From NCBI GenBank assembly GCA_033675545.1, contig JAWDGP010006848.1:161001-225000 (forward strand): a stretch of DNA of 64,000 nt, in the 5' to 3' direction. Below, piece by piece: positions 23,306-35,430 of this stretch. A program made the translations under genes and the position numbers. Numbering within the stretch: the stretch's first letter is position 1; each line of letters begins with the position of its first letter. A model generated the notes under the pieces. The model ran no database searches and was not told the DNA's origin. It saw nothing but the letters and a program-made list of their open reading frames with translations. Origin of the DNA: Elysia crispata (Eukaryota > Mollusca > Gastropoda > Plakobranchidae).

Positions 23306-23694
23306 GATTGATGAGTTCAAAAGACAATTTTTCCTTCTGTTGAACTAGATTTGGATACAGGCGTCAATCTTGCCATTGGACTAAATTTCCCCTTCTCTTC
23401 ATCTTTTATCATGCTTGTAATGGTACTAGATCTAGAGGTTTAACTATAATAACTCAACGCCCACTTTGGAAATACTTTGTATGAAACGAAACAAGCTGAG
23501 ACAGCACAGTAGGCCTTACAAGACTGTTGCCACAGCAGCTGCGAGCATAGTTATTGTCCAAAAAGCTTTGGTCCATGTGCTCTCACAGTTGTGGAAACCT
23601 GCTCAACAGTAAAAAAAAATGCTTCCAGTGTGTAAAAATCAACTGATCAATGCTGCTCTTATGGCATACAACAATTAAAACATCATAACAATAC
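23306..23694. other. Non-coding stretch below the receptor exon
   Basis: If the receptor gene is real this would be intron on its 3' side. No C-terminal tail exon was recognised. Confidence 0.4.
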
Positions 23695-23822
23695 CTCTCG
23701 AATAATGATGAGGCCCATAAAGGGCAGGTGCACAACACAATGGCCAGAGAGACTAAATCAAATGTCGTGTTTTCCTGTTTGCTGAAGATGGGTGAGATTG
23801 GGGCACTAATAACATACAGGAC
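23695..23822 (-). CDS. GABA-B-type class C receptor exon (helices 6-7 region)
   Basis: The acceptor ACATTGCAG precedes a 128-nt exon in phase 0 that ends at a donor (GAGAG|GTATTG). The peptide starts VLYVISAPISPIFSKQENTT and continues FDLVSLAIVLCTCPLW. It parallels the vertebrate GABA-B receptor stretch with I-T-A-P-V, then Q, then A-S-L-A-I-V (helix 6, loop, start of helix 7). The donor phase is 2. The protein would be a G-protein-coupled membrane receptor. No exon for the ligand-binding Venus flytrap domain, helices 1-4 or the C-terminal coiled coil was found, so this is part of a gene with very large introns or a leftover fragment. The exact subunit (GABBR1, GABBR2 or a related orphan) is undecided. 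Confidence 0.6.
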
Positions 23823-24922
23823 CTGCAATGTTTCACATAAGCAAAAATTTTCGTTCAATTTAATGTTAAGAAGCACCCTGTTAAAAATTTCTTCAGAAAA
23901 TACTTGAGTTTATAAAAAAAGGAAGAAAAAATTAACACTACTCTGAAATACAGACTTATCAATGCCAGATCAATAAAAAAAATGTTAAAGTGCTAAAATG
24001 TGACTTGTGCATGTTAAAATATACTAAATTTACTTTGATTTTTTTAAACATATTCATAAATCATTGTTTACACAAAAATCTGAAGTTTAAAAGAAATAAA
24101 AAGCTAAAGTGTTCCATTATATAACTCTCTTAAGAAGCCTATAATAGTGAAATATCTAGATCTAATTGAAAAAGCTTATTTAATTTCAATATGGCTTTTT
24201 TCAATTCTTTCAGCTTCCCTCTTCAAACATAATTTTTCTCTAACAATGATTTGAAATCTTGATACCTGAGGTTATTTGTTAAAAATATTTGTATACTGTG
24301 CCAGTTCAAGTAATCTATAAAATAAACATATCTTAAACAAAATGCAATCAGCACCATAAAAAATATACATTGTGATGTTTTAAAGAAAAGTCTTGCCATT
24401 TTTTTCCAATCTCATTTACAAGACAGCCCAACGTGTCTTCATAATGCGTGAAAAGCATATCAAGGAAAATTTGATAACAATGCCAATACTTCGAAAATGT
24501 TTGTGCTGTAAAAATTTGAAATTGATTCCACATACCTTGACAATCTGGTATGAATTTGATGCCTACTTTTGTTTTTAAATAAAGAAAACTATAAAAAAAA
24601 ATATGACTGAGTATTTGTTCTCTCTGTTGTTGGAACTGAATGACACATCTTAGACAATGTTTTAAATAATTAATGAGAGCCACAGAGGGTTTTTAAACAA
24701 GATTCCTCAATTAAAATCCATTAAAAAAAGTATCAGTTTAGTTAGCTTATGATATTTACACAACTGCTGCTTTCTGTGACTAAGACTGCTGGCTCTATAT
24801 TTTCTCATTAAATCTCAACAGCCAAAAACCTTGTAGATTCGAAGAAAACCCTTTACTTTCTAATTTATCTTAAATATATATAAAAATTTAAAGGATAGAA
24901 ATTGGTTTTGGTTCCTAGCCAC
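23823..24922 (-). other. Intron between the two receptor exons
   Basis: About 1.1 kb of AT-rich sequence. It contains an unrecognised minus-strand open frame at 24,348-24,683 that I do not consider coding. Confidence 0.45.
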
Positions 24923-25125
24923 AAGGTTGTTGATGCTAATGCGAACAAACCTGGAATCATTGACTTGTTTAAGTCTCACTCTTTGGGTCTCATAGGCCTG
25001 GAAGATGCCAAAGATGATCAGGATACCCTTGCAACCAAACACAACGCTTGGACGCAGTGAACAAGGACCCGGTTGTTGAGTAGCGGCAGAGAAGGTAGAG
25101 CTGGTCTTCTGCCTCTCCCACACAT
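24923..25125 (-). CDS. GABA-B-type class C receptor exon (helix 5 and following loop)
   Basis: The peptide includes VVFGCKGILIIFGIFQAYET, then QRVRLKQVNDSRFVRISINN. This closely parallels the GABA-B receptor signature Y-K-G-L-L, F/L-G-x-F, A-Y-E-T, I/L-N-D-S/H, and G-M-S/A-I-Y-N. The 3' edge is set at 24,923, where CTT|GTGGCT gives a weak GT donor in phase 0 that joins exon 23,695-23,822 correctly. The 5' edge is uncertain: an in-frame TAA lies about 20 codons above, and several AG sites are possible. The Gly to Arg and Tyr to Asn changes in the final motif, the weak donor and a short pre-helix loop hint at a divergent or decaying copy. Confidence 0.6.
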
Positions 25126-25321
25126 AAGGAAATGATCCTTCATCCCTCGGAAGTTATCATCATCTGTTGTAAAATAAATGTTGATGATAAATAAAAGCTA
25201 TTTAAAACCTGTAATGAAGGTGCTTTATAAACCAAATGCAAAACCACCATTCCACCAAAAAAAGTTTTTAAAAAATTTAATAAAATACAATGTAATTACA
25301 ATAATACAATGTATACATATG

Positions 25322-25332
25322 TAGTAGTAGTA

Positions 25333-25393
<61 letters not shown>

Positions 25394-25408
25394 TAATAAT
25401 GATAATAA
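25322..25408. repeat. (TAG)n/(TAA)n trinucleotide repeat
   Basis: A few TAG units followed by a long run of AAT with two TGA-type interruptions. Confidence 0.97.
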
Positions 25409-26788
25409 TTAAAAAAAAAAAAACCTTCGCAAGATGTGACTGTGAACAATGATCTAGAGGCCAGACATGTGTACTTAAATTGTCTTGTACTTTCTTTTAA
25501 AGCAAATTGCATCCTATGACAAAATTATATTAAAGTCTCATAAATATCATTTACTGATATATGATCGAAAATTGCTTTTGTTTTTAGTTACTGTCCAGAC
25601 CATCCTTGATCTACAGACTACGGTACAAGTACAACTGTCAATTTCAGATTCTCGTAGATCTAAGCATTATGTACTACAATCTTGACTAAAATATTAGTGT
25701 TAGTACTTCTGCCTTGTGAGAAAATAAGATTTACTGTGTCTGTTTTAATATTGAATCAAATTAGATCTATAGATATTTGATTCATATCAAAACGTAAACA
25801 CTTAACAAACGCAAAACAGCTGTCTACAAATTTTACAAAAATGCAGAAGTTAGACCTATTTTTAGAACCATTGCACACGAGAGCCGATAGAAAATAATAT
25901 TCTCGTGACGTCATAAGGTCAGCGAAGGTAAAGTAGTGGTCACTCTTGAATGAGAGTGTGGCTGTTCCGTTTACCGACAAACAGTCGATAAGAAAAAATA
26001 GTTCTTATTACACATATATTAGCCAATATAATTAAATCAATTATGTAAAGAAATATAGTAGTATTAACTCACATAAAATGTCCTCCACATTGAGTGTTTG
26101 GGGATGCAAAGTGCGTTCTGCGATGGGTTCTCAACTGAGTTTTGAGTCTGTTGACTAGACTGACCCGCCGTCATTTCGGGTCTCGGCAAGGGCTAAAATG
26201 GGTCTAAGTGTCTGCGTTTGAACTCTTTTCGCTGCATCCACAGGATACACAATCAAATGATGTTTGTGAATTCTTTTAGAAAAATGGATAGCCTTCCTTT
26301 TGGTACTACACAAGCCGGGAAATGTTCCTTGAAACCATTAAAAATTCTAAATTTTCGTCTTCTTCTCGAAGTTTCTTATCCTTCTTCGCGGCGTGCCTCG
26401 TTGTGTGTGGTATCAGAAGAAAGCAGAATCACCGCCCTTTAATGTGTTTCAAACCGTATAAAAATATCTTTCTTGTGGTAAGAGCGATAGATTCTAGTCA
26501 TTTGAAGAGAGCTAGGTCGGATCGGCCGAGCTCGGCGCTGCCGCGAATCGGACAATAATTTACAAAACACTGACACCTTTCACACGCTCTTTAATAGACC
26601 TATCGGATATTTTTTCATGCCAAAGTTATACAAAAGAAAAGACGATAAATAACACAACATTTTGATATGGTTTTTATTGAAAAAAAAATTATTAATGACG
26701 ATAACAACACTTTAAAAAAAGGGTAGATCTACGTTTTTCATGCCCGGCCGACCATTTTCCAGTCGGCTAACAGCTCAGTTTGGAATAC

Positions 26789-26800
26789 CTACTGCTACTG

Positions 26801-26891
<91 letters not shown>
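26789..26891. repeat. (ACT)n trinucleotide repeat
   Basis: About 34 ACT units, translating as poly-threonine. There is no sign of a flanking gene. Confidence 0.97.
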
Positions 26892-26895
<4 letters not shown>

Positions 26896-28327
26896 GCCAC
26901 TACTATTGTTGCGGCTGTGACCTAATCAGATAATCGGATGAAAATGACCGACTCACACTATGATAATCTTGATTTAAAAAAAAAAAACATATCCTCAGAT
27001 TTTGCTTTACATGAGCGCCAATACAGAAATTAAGAACCCTTGTGTGATTGTATACTAACGGTGATTATGAGCCGCTGTGGCCAGTGACTTCACAACTATC
27101 TTGTGAACAGTTGAATAAGATGAAAACGAAGAACTAATTAAACTGGTTAATGAGGCTGATAAATAACCATACCTGAATAAATTAGTGATGGTATATCCAC
27201 AACACCATGATCTCGGTCGATCGATTGGTGATTATTTAATAAACAATCTTACCGATTTTATTTTTTTTTCTCTAAGACTGTGTCATATAAGAAGTTTACT
27301 TTACTATGGTGTTTTTAAGTTGTTTTAGTGTAATATATTACTATTTTAGTATTCTCCAAGTTCCAAGCATTATGCGAGATGGCGCAATTTTTCTAGTGGT
27401 GCATAAAGAGGATACTATTGGAAATCTCTCAGTATGTCCCATTTGTTCTCCTCATGAGTTTCCGTGTGTTTTAAGTTTATCATGTACCTTGTATGCAGTG
27501 AGTCTCATCATCGCAGGCGCCAAGGCAAAAAACACTTAAGTGTTATAATTGCCTAATAGAAAGATTTCTTAATTTATTTGTGGCGCTGTAAGTTTGATCA
27601 ATTTAAAAAGAAACAAAAAAAAAAAAAAACATAAAAAAACACCACTTGTTATCCTTGGCATAGCGCAAATAGTACGGCCATTCAAATTAGCCAACAAAAT
27701 TAATGATAACTTAGTTTAATAATACTGCAGTTTTACGCTCGTCAACACAATAATTATATCTAGGTCTACGTCTTACTTTTCGTCAAGTTTTTTCTTGTAG
27801 ATAGCATGGGTGTAGATACAAATTAATTTCACATTTCGATCATATTAAAAAAAATCTTGAGTTACTATATACACTGCATCATCTTTATATACGAGTCACT
27901 CATTGAAATTATGTGAGATAACAATGAAAGTCCTTTACTTTTATATGTTTTTACAATTCACAACACAACAGCCCTGCATCATTTTGTTGCTCTAAGGTGT
28001 GTGGTCTTCTAAGCTACATGTAGTCCAAGATTTCTGGCTTAATATCAATTTCTAAATTAAAGGTAATTGAAAGTAAAACGAAACTAAATCAAACTGTCTA
28101 TGTCTATTATACTCTATGCAACTGAAAACAATCTAGGCATCGTGGAAAAAAAGATAAAACTAACTGATGCTATGTGAACAACTTAAAGAGCACAATACAA
28201 AGAAAGTGACGATGGCGGACGATCGACCGGCCTAACTGCCCTACCATGGCACGTCAAAGTAACGGGATTTGGGCTCTTACTAGTTTTATTAACACTTCCT
28301 ATACCCTAACGGAAGATTGCGCCTATA

Positions 28328-28341
28328 GTTTCCATAGTTAC
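28328..28341 (-). promoter_or_regulatory. RFX-type X-box upstream of CFAP276
   Basis: Read on the minus strand the 14-mer is GTAACTATGGAAAC. It fits the ciliary X-box consensus GTHNYYATRRNAAC at every position. It lies about 150 bp before the start codon of a ciliary gene, the usual place for RFX/DAF-19 sites. A second, weaker copy (12 of 14) overlaps the start codon context AACCATGGCAAC. Confidence 0.6.
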
Positions 28342-28489
28342 TATAACAACATCCTACTTCGCCTCAAAACTGACTTGTATTGCAGGACACCAATAACATC
28401 GGGTTGTCTGTATTTATTAAAAATTTTTTTAAATAGAAATTAGAGCGATTCATATCTAACAAGCTTTAAAAAAAAGTAAACTTTGAACC

Positions 28490-28576
28490 ATGGCAACCAT
28501 GCAGTCAACAAGAGATCCGCATCCTTTTCCTCAACGCCAAAATGATGACAATTTCATGGGAAGGAGAGACCCCGAG
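28490..28576 (+). CDS. CFAP276: CFAP276 (C1orf194-like), exon 1
   Basis: The exon encodes 29 residues from the ATG at 28,490 to a donor (CCGAG|GTAGAT), phase 0. It starts MATMQSTRDPHPFP and contains NDDNFMG, parallel to STRDP...DNDDSYLG in the human protein. CFAP276 is a microtubule inner protein of motile-cilium doublets. A second ATG three codons on could also serve. The four exons join in phase to 169 residues, which as I recall is also the human length. Exons 2 to 4 are listed separately. Confidence 0.85.
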
Positions 28577-30553
28577 GTAGATAGAGGTCTAGGTCTATAG
28601 GTTCTAGATCTAGATCTAGTTCAAGGTCCTAGGCAGATCAAGATTTCATTAAGCTAAAGATCAATTTTAGGTCTGAATTATCGATTCTCGATTCAAAATA
28701 TTATCCTCTTGATTTCAAGATCTATATCTAGATTTATATGGATTATATCGGCTAAACGTTAAATATGCATGAAATTTAAAAGTAAATTTCTAACATATGT
28801 ATACAGTGCACATTACACCAGTTTATTGACCATCGCCATTGTGGTGATTATCCATGTTTCATAAGCATGAAAACGTTAATATTGTTTTCTTTATCAGTCA
28901 GTCTTGTATTAGGATCATATTTATAAACCATTTCTTGTGAGCTTTTTTCAGTCTTTTTAAGCACTGATGTTTGAAAATACTCCAACGTTTTGTGAATGTC
29001 TGTGTTTTGTTTCCTGCTATGATATTCAAGTGTCTATTTTAAGTTTAAAGCTGAAAGTTTGCATGCCAAGTTTTGTTTAGTAGGCCTACATTTTAGATCT
29101 GCACTATACATGTTTTCACTTTTTTTTACTGTGATTCACTACTATTCCTCAAGCTTAACTGAGGCATTTAATTTTTATAATTTACACCAAGTCTATTTTA
29201 TTTGCATAGTCTCAGTAATATTTGTTATACACTGGAAGTAATTTTTTTTCACATATTACTAAACAAGAAAGGATACCTTTGCCCACATTTTTTATGTCAT
29301 GTACACATTAAGGTTTAGTTAACAACATACACACCACTGGCTAAGGTCTTATTTGTAAGATTTTTTTGTGACATGACTAGCTTCAGTTGCATTACAAAGT
29401 TACATTAGTACCATCAGCCTATGGTTAGACCTCTGATTGCCCAGGACCATCATGCAATCTTAACATTGATATCTGTTCATTGTCTAATCATATATAGTCT
29501 TGTCGGTTGAATGAAGAGAAGCGTATCCTACATACCACTAAATTTGATTTATTATGTTAGCGAGTCTAATAACTTACTAAAGTACTTAAATCAATGGCAT
29601 GGTTAGCCTCCTCAATGAAATAAAAGGAGTCTGGTGTGCCAAATTATGGACAGTGATGCTGGCTTTGACAATAATCATAAAATCTTTCCTTGTACTTCCT
29701 AGGTGGTCAAACATTTATAATTTTCATGAAATTTATTGGTAAAATTTAAGCTGTTGCGGCGACAATATATTATACCCAAAGTCTGCCCTTGAGCATAGTC
29801 ATTTTTTTTTTAAACATGTTAAGAATAATATCAATTTCTGAATGTCCTTATTCATTCTTGTGATGGGGGCATCAACTTTTTATGTTGGTTACATACTCTT
29901 TATTATCAATGATGAGTGTCATTTATTTACACAAATAATTTATTGCTTCTCACTTTCTTGATTCAGAAAGAATATCACTGCCTTGTCATAATAAAACCAC
30001 TGTAACTAATAAATATCAGTTTCTTGGGATGTATTTGTGTCAATATGATCACTGAATGAAGTTGTATCTAAATAGCTTATCCTATTACAATGGGCTTCAA
30101 TTCTTGCAAAACTTAATGAAAGAAAAAATATAAATATGTTTAATGTGGCTCTAAAATTTACACAACAATAAAAAAAAAAAAAGAAGAGAGACACTAAAAC
30201 AAGACTAGGAAGAAATGCAAAAAGGCTCACCTAAAAGAAGTAGGATTACATGAAATACACAGGAGGCAAATGAGAAGAAAAAGCCTTTATACTTATATAT
30301 TAAACTCTACATTTTGTTACGTCCATTTTACCACCATTACTACCATCAATATCATGCAGTGTGACTGATATGCCTTAGGCTTGATACAGAGTGGATGCTA
30401 CAACTTGTTTTACCAAATAACCAATGCATACAAGAATTTAGCTTTCAGAAAGTTAATTAAGAAATGAATATTACAGATTACCAAGAAGTCTCTGCAGATA
30501 CTATAAAGAGTCATCAAGTATGCCCCTAACTCTGTTTTTTTTTCTTTCTATAG
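28577..30553 (+). other. CFAP276 intron 1
   Basis: About 2 kb between exons 1 and 2. Its first 200 bp are rich in AGATCTAGATCT-like motifs. The rest is ordinary AT-rich sequence with no other exon seen. Confidence 0.75.
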
Positions 30554-30786
30554 ACTATATGCTACCCTGTCCCAACACACTTAGCCCAACGCCAGCAGCC
30601 ATGGGAACGCCTGAGTAGTCAGCACACCCTCAGCTCGGCCAGACATGAGGTGTATCATCATGATCCCATTGCACCAAATGATGACCTTGACTTTGTGTTG
30701 AAATCCACTTATAACCAGCATGATGAGCTGCTCAGAAACAAGAACGAAGTTGTCTATCAGCCTGAGACAAAGGGACTGGACCATGG
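30554..30786 (+). CDS. CFAP276: CFAP276, exon 2
   Basis: The acceptor TTTCTATAG ends at 30,553 and the donor CATGG|GTAAGA follows 30,786. The exon gives 77 codons plus two bases. The peptide carries the family core PTHLAQRQQPWERL, then HHDPIAPNDDLDFVLKSTYN and KNEVVYQPET. Human CFAP276 has PTHLAQQQEPW, DPEIPKDDLDF and NKSEI at matching places. The family-defining block is intact and free of stops. Confidence 0.92.
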
Positions 30787-31402
<616 letters not shown>

Positions 31403-31521
31403 CCGTGTCTTAAAAAACAGAATTGTTCCTGAACCAGAAAAGAAAATGGCTCTGAACCACCCCCTTATTATTACAAACCAAACAAAGAAGGAGAACATCA
31501 ACAGTGTCAAGAGTGCTATAG
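31403..31521 (+). CDS. CFAP276: CFAP276, exon 3
   Basis: The acceptor TTTCTTTCAG ends at 31,402 and the donor CTATAG|GTGAGC follows 31,521. The exon completes a Gly codon from exon 2 and adds 39 codons plus one base. It reads RVLKNRIVPEPEKKMALNHP and TNQTKKENINSVKSAI, in line with the human region PG...PP...F..NI..W...KKESIHSI. Confidence 0.88.
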
Positions 31522-31570
31522 GTGAGCTAAAATTTAGCATCAATTTTAAAACTGTTGTTAGATCATCAGC

Positions 31571-31714
31571 TTAACTCTTTGAATCTGAGTGGCCACAGAG
31601 TACGGCCGATCTAGTTTCAATTTTGGACAAGTGGCCGTAGCCTGTGGCTGCTAAACTCTTTATAGAGGCTTTTATTTAAATGTGAATTTGGGGCACAGAC
31701 TCAAAGAGTTAAGA
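31571..31714. mobile_element. MITE with TTAA ends in CFAP276 intron 3
   Basis: The ends are TTAACTCTTTGAATCTGAGT and, inverted, TTAACTCTTTGAGTCTGTGC. This gives near-perfect inverted repeats of about 20 bp, each beginning with TTAA. The interior holds a second imperfect pair (GTGGCCACAGAGTACGGCC with GGCCGTAGCCTGTGGCTGC), so nearly the whole ~142 bp can fold back. TTAA target duplications are typical of piggyBac-type elements, but the ends lack the usual CCY start. Confidence 0.75.
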
Positions 31715-32372
31715 TGTACACATATTATATTAGCTGAGTTTCAGTCTTAAGTTCTATTTTTTTCAATTTCAATTTTGCTCTGTTTGAGAGTTCAGCTTTC
31801 CTGCTGCATTGAAAGTTTTAATGTGGTTGTTCTGTCTAAATCGAATAAAATCAATTTTCTAAGAAGCGATAAAAGATGCTATAAATTTTCTACTTTAATA
31901 AGATTATATTCCTGTCTCCTCTGTCTCTTTGATTCTCCATTCTTTTGACCTCGCTATCTTCATTCCTTGTCTGATTCAATACATATTCTTATCCTTCTAT
32001 TTCCCACCTTTCTCTTCCTTACTTTTTTTTCCCTAGTTGATTCTTATAGATTTCTTCTTTCATCTTGTTGTTATGTGCCTCTCCTTGCTCATCCTGATTT
32101 ATTCCATGCTCCTCAATACTTTTGTCTTTATATTTTAACTTTTTCCCATTCCTATTGAAAGTTTACCATACAGTTATGGTGACTTCATTTTTTCATTGCC
32201 ATTAATTATTTCTTGTTTATTTTTGTTTGTTTGAGCTGTTTTGTTGTCTTCTGATTTTCATTTTTATCTTTCATTGCTATTATTGATGCAGTTTTTATAT
32301 TTTTCTCTTTGTATTCGAAACAGTTTTCATTTGCACTTTTATAAATTTTATCTTACCTTTTTTTTCTTTTAG

Positions 32373-32443
32373 AGAGCCATCATACAGAAACCACCAACAA
32401 GGGCTTTTCAAGAAAGCCAGATGGCGGATTCTTTTGTTCTTGA
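32373..32443 (+). CDS. CFAP276: CFAP276, exon 4 (terminal)
   Basis: The acceptor CTTTTAG ends at 32,372. The exon completes a Glu codon and adds SHHTETTNKGFSRKPDGGFF, then CS and TGA at 32,441-32,443. The C-terminal motif NxGxSRKxDGGFF matches the family end exactly. A poly(A) signal AATAAA lies at about 32,962-32,967. Confidence 0.92.
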
Positions 32444-32961
32444 ATTTTTACTTTTCATGTTAACACCCAAGCCTTGATTTTCAAAGTGTTTATATTTTCT
32501 AAGAACTTAATCAAAGTGTCTGCTATATTTACGGAGGACATTTTTTATTTATTTGTAAAGTTTGGACTTAAAGTTAATATAACATTCGCATTTAATGGAA
32601 TTTTTTCAGAATGATTTATATATTATGGCATTGCAAATATTCTTGCTGCTATGAAATCTTGTAGTTTCTTTCTTGTTTTTTTTTTGTCCACTTTGTTGTG
32701 TTTTCATTACATTTCTTGAAGGTGTCAGTTCTCATGATACAGAAATTATCCTTCATCTTTCAGTTTGTGATCATCTTCATGCTTCTAGACATGGCTACAG
32801 CAGGAAAAAAGAGATTGGTGGTTTTTATTCGTAGATTAAGAATTACACACATTAAAAAGTTTAGATAAATGATATTTTATTTTTTTTTGCCCTTTAATTA
32901 AGATTACAATGTTTATACAAATTTATTTTATAAAAAAAATTCATCTGAGTGAAATGCATGA

Positions 32962-32967
32962 AATAAA
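32962..32967 (+). terminator. Candidate poly(A) signal for CFAP276
   Basis: AATAAA about 520 bp after the CFAP276 stop. Other downstream sites are possible. Confidence 0.35.
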
Positions 32968-32999
32968 AACTTTATTTAGTGTGTCTTATTTCTTTGTTA

Positions 33000-35190
33000 T
33001 TGTTTTTGCAACATTTATGTATAACATTTTCTGTTTTGAAAAAGTCTTTATGAGCCAATTTTGTATGAAGAAAAAAAATGGAGACTGTAGTGGGATACCT
33101 CAATGGGCACCCCTGGTTGACTGATATAAAAAAAAGGTCACATTGAATTTTTTTTTGATATAGGGCTAATTTTCTTAAAGCTAATATACAGTCATTGAAG
33201 TTAAGAATCTCATAAGAAAAGTTGTCTCCCGCTAAGAGGGTCTGCATGGCAGATTCTAAAATTCTTAACATTTAGTTTTTTATGAGAAATAATGAAGCTT
33301 TGGAGGCTAGTCATTATGAAACGTTTGAAGTCGAGGACTTTTCCCTGTGTTTCTGTCAAAAAAAAAAATTGTCCGAAGGGGAAAAATTAAAGAGTAGTCC
33401 TTGTGTATTTATTTTACATTTAAAATATGTTTCTGGTAAATGTGGAATTTTATATTAAAAAGATTTAAAAAAAAAAAAAAAGAGACAGATTTAGTCGGCA
33501 CTGACGTTTTTGAGTTTGAAATTGCAAGCAAAAATTAAATTCTTTTTTTATATAGATTTGTTAGCTTGCAAACATCTTAGTAATGGAACTGCAGAGTGGG
33601 ATATACCCCATGGATAACAATTGTCAAAGTTTTTCAGTATGACTTACAATCTGCACTGATGATGCAGAATTTTTTTTTTACTTTTAAAAACAGTTTTTCC
33701 GTCCTACCATAAAAAATGTCTTAATCATGAAGAAATACAAGATTATCAAACAAGGACAGATAATCCTAAGATTGAGAAAATAAATTGGAATATGAAAAAA
33801 GAAACAATAGTGAAACACTGGAAGCAATCACAAATCTGGCTCGAACCCAAGCTAGATGGACATGCAGGATTAAAGAGGACAGAGCACACTAGTAAAAAAT
33901 TATGTTCAAAGACGGCAATTGATCCTATACTCTAATACACCAACCATACCATTCAGCCCCCTCTACCCTCACTAAAGAGTTCAAGAGATAATTTAATGTA
34001 TTATCTTCATTAATCTTCATAGCCTTTGAGTGAGATAATTGGGACAATAAGTTATTTGGACGAAATAAGACACATACCAACCTCTGAAGCCTTTAAATTC
34101 GGTTTGTTGAAATATTCAATGCATATTTTGTCAAGATATCGATGACTTTATTTCTTTAAAAAAAAATGATAAAAAGCGCGTTTTCTTTTCTATTTGCATT
34201 GCATCAAGACACGAATTAAAATGAAGAAACAAAAACAAGGAGTAAGTCCTTTAAAAATCCCTCACCATATTAATACCCTCAAAGGGTAACGTTTCAAAGG
34301 AACATAAAGCAAAATTTGGTAAAAAAAAAAAAAAATAAATAATTAGTCCATTCATAGATCATTTTAAAAATTTAAACGATCATACATCCAGTACAAGTAA
34401 ATGTGGAGCTATTAATTCTCTCAAGGCAGTGCACCTCATCTCTAAACTCATTTTTTTTTTTGGTAACCTATAAAGTAGCGGCCTTGTGATGAGTATACTG
34501 AGTAGGCCTATCCTTATGAAAAGGATCTTTAAGTAGTTTGAAAAACTACAGATTAAGCTGTTTTTTCAATAATGAATATTTTTTCTCTATTCTGCCTTCT
34601 ATGTCTACTTTCATTTTTTTTCTAAATTGGCTAAAGAGTATTGTCTTAATCATCCTTATTTCTTTTGCTCAGTCTGCTTTATTCATTTGTATTCATTTTT
34701 CGTTCTTCTTTTATGCTTTTTTATGGAGTCATGGAAAAATAAAATGTCAGTCGACAATTAATTTTCTCAAGAATTTTTGTCTTTTACTACAAAAAATTGA
34801 AAAAAAAAAAAAATGCAAAAAACAAACATTCCCACTGAGAAAAAGAAATAAAGCAATGAAAAAAAAAAAAAAAAAAACGATGCAAGAAGGTGGAATTCCA
34901 CTCTAGGGGATATTGCCGTTTTAATTAAGACCTTGTTTCAACAACAGAAAATCTTGAAAAGCATTTATATTCATGGCAATTAAAAGAATGTATCCTACTA
35001 TATATTTTGGTTTTCCACTTTGGTTTGGTTTGGTTTGGCTGTGATTTGGCTGGGAGACGATGGTCGATACACGTGTGTCAAAACCTTTTAAAAAGGGAGT
35101 TAATACGCATTAGCATTACATCAAGAGTAAATTTGTGTTATTCTGTCCCATTAATAATTATCAATTACCCCTCAACTGCTTTAAACTATT
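33000..35190. other. Intergenic sequence
   Basis: AT-rich with many A-runs. No exon recognised. Confidence 0.45.
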
Positions 35191-35192
35191 AA

Positions 35193-35230
35193 AGTAGTAG
35201 TGACAGTATTAGTAGTGGCAATAGTGGTGT

Positions 35231-35308
<78 letters not shown>

Positions 35309-35348
35309 CAGTAGTGGTAATAATAGTAATAACAGCAGTAGAAGTAGT

Positions 35349-35379
<31 letters not shown>

Positions 35380-35382
35380 GCA

Positions 35383-35430
<48 letters not shown>
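35193..35430. repeat. (AGT)n/(AGC)n trinucleotide repeat
   Basis: Long AGT runs interrupted by AGC units (about 35,346-35,382). The poly-leucine frame on the other strand is a translation of the repeat. Confidence 0.97.

Larger units (their letters stand above)
25126..28200. other. Intergenic or intronic sequence with trinucleotide repeats
   Basis: No recognised exon. It contains the (AAT)n run at about 25,322-25,408 and the (ACT)n run at about 26,789-26,891. A relatively GC-rich patch at 26,100-26,560 has no interpretable protein. Confidence 0.4.

Noticed and set aside
24348-24683. 111-codon minus-strand open frame between the receptor exons
   Set aside because: No family resemblance and no splice context. 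It lies in the intron of the receptor exons and overlaps a plus-strand frame of similar quality.
25485-26558. Several short open frames in the 25.5-26.6 kb region
   Set aside because: No domains and no consistent splice signals. The GC-richer patch was checked on both strands without a recognisable protein.
26740-26925. Poly-threonine open frame
   Set aside because: It is the (ACT)n microsatellite in one frame.
35189-35383. Poly-leucine open frame
   Set aside because: Translation of the (AGT)n/(AGC)n repeat on the opposite strand.
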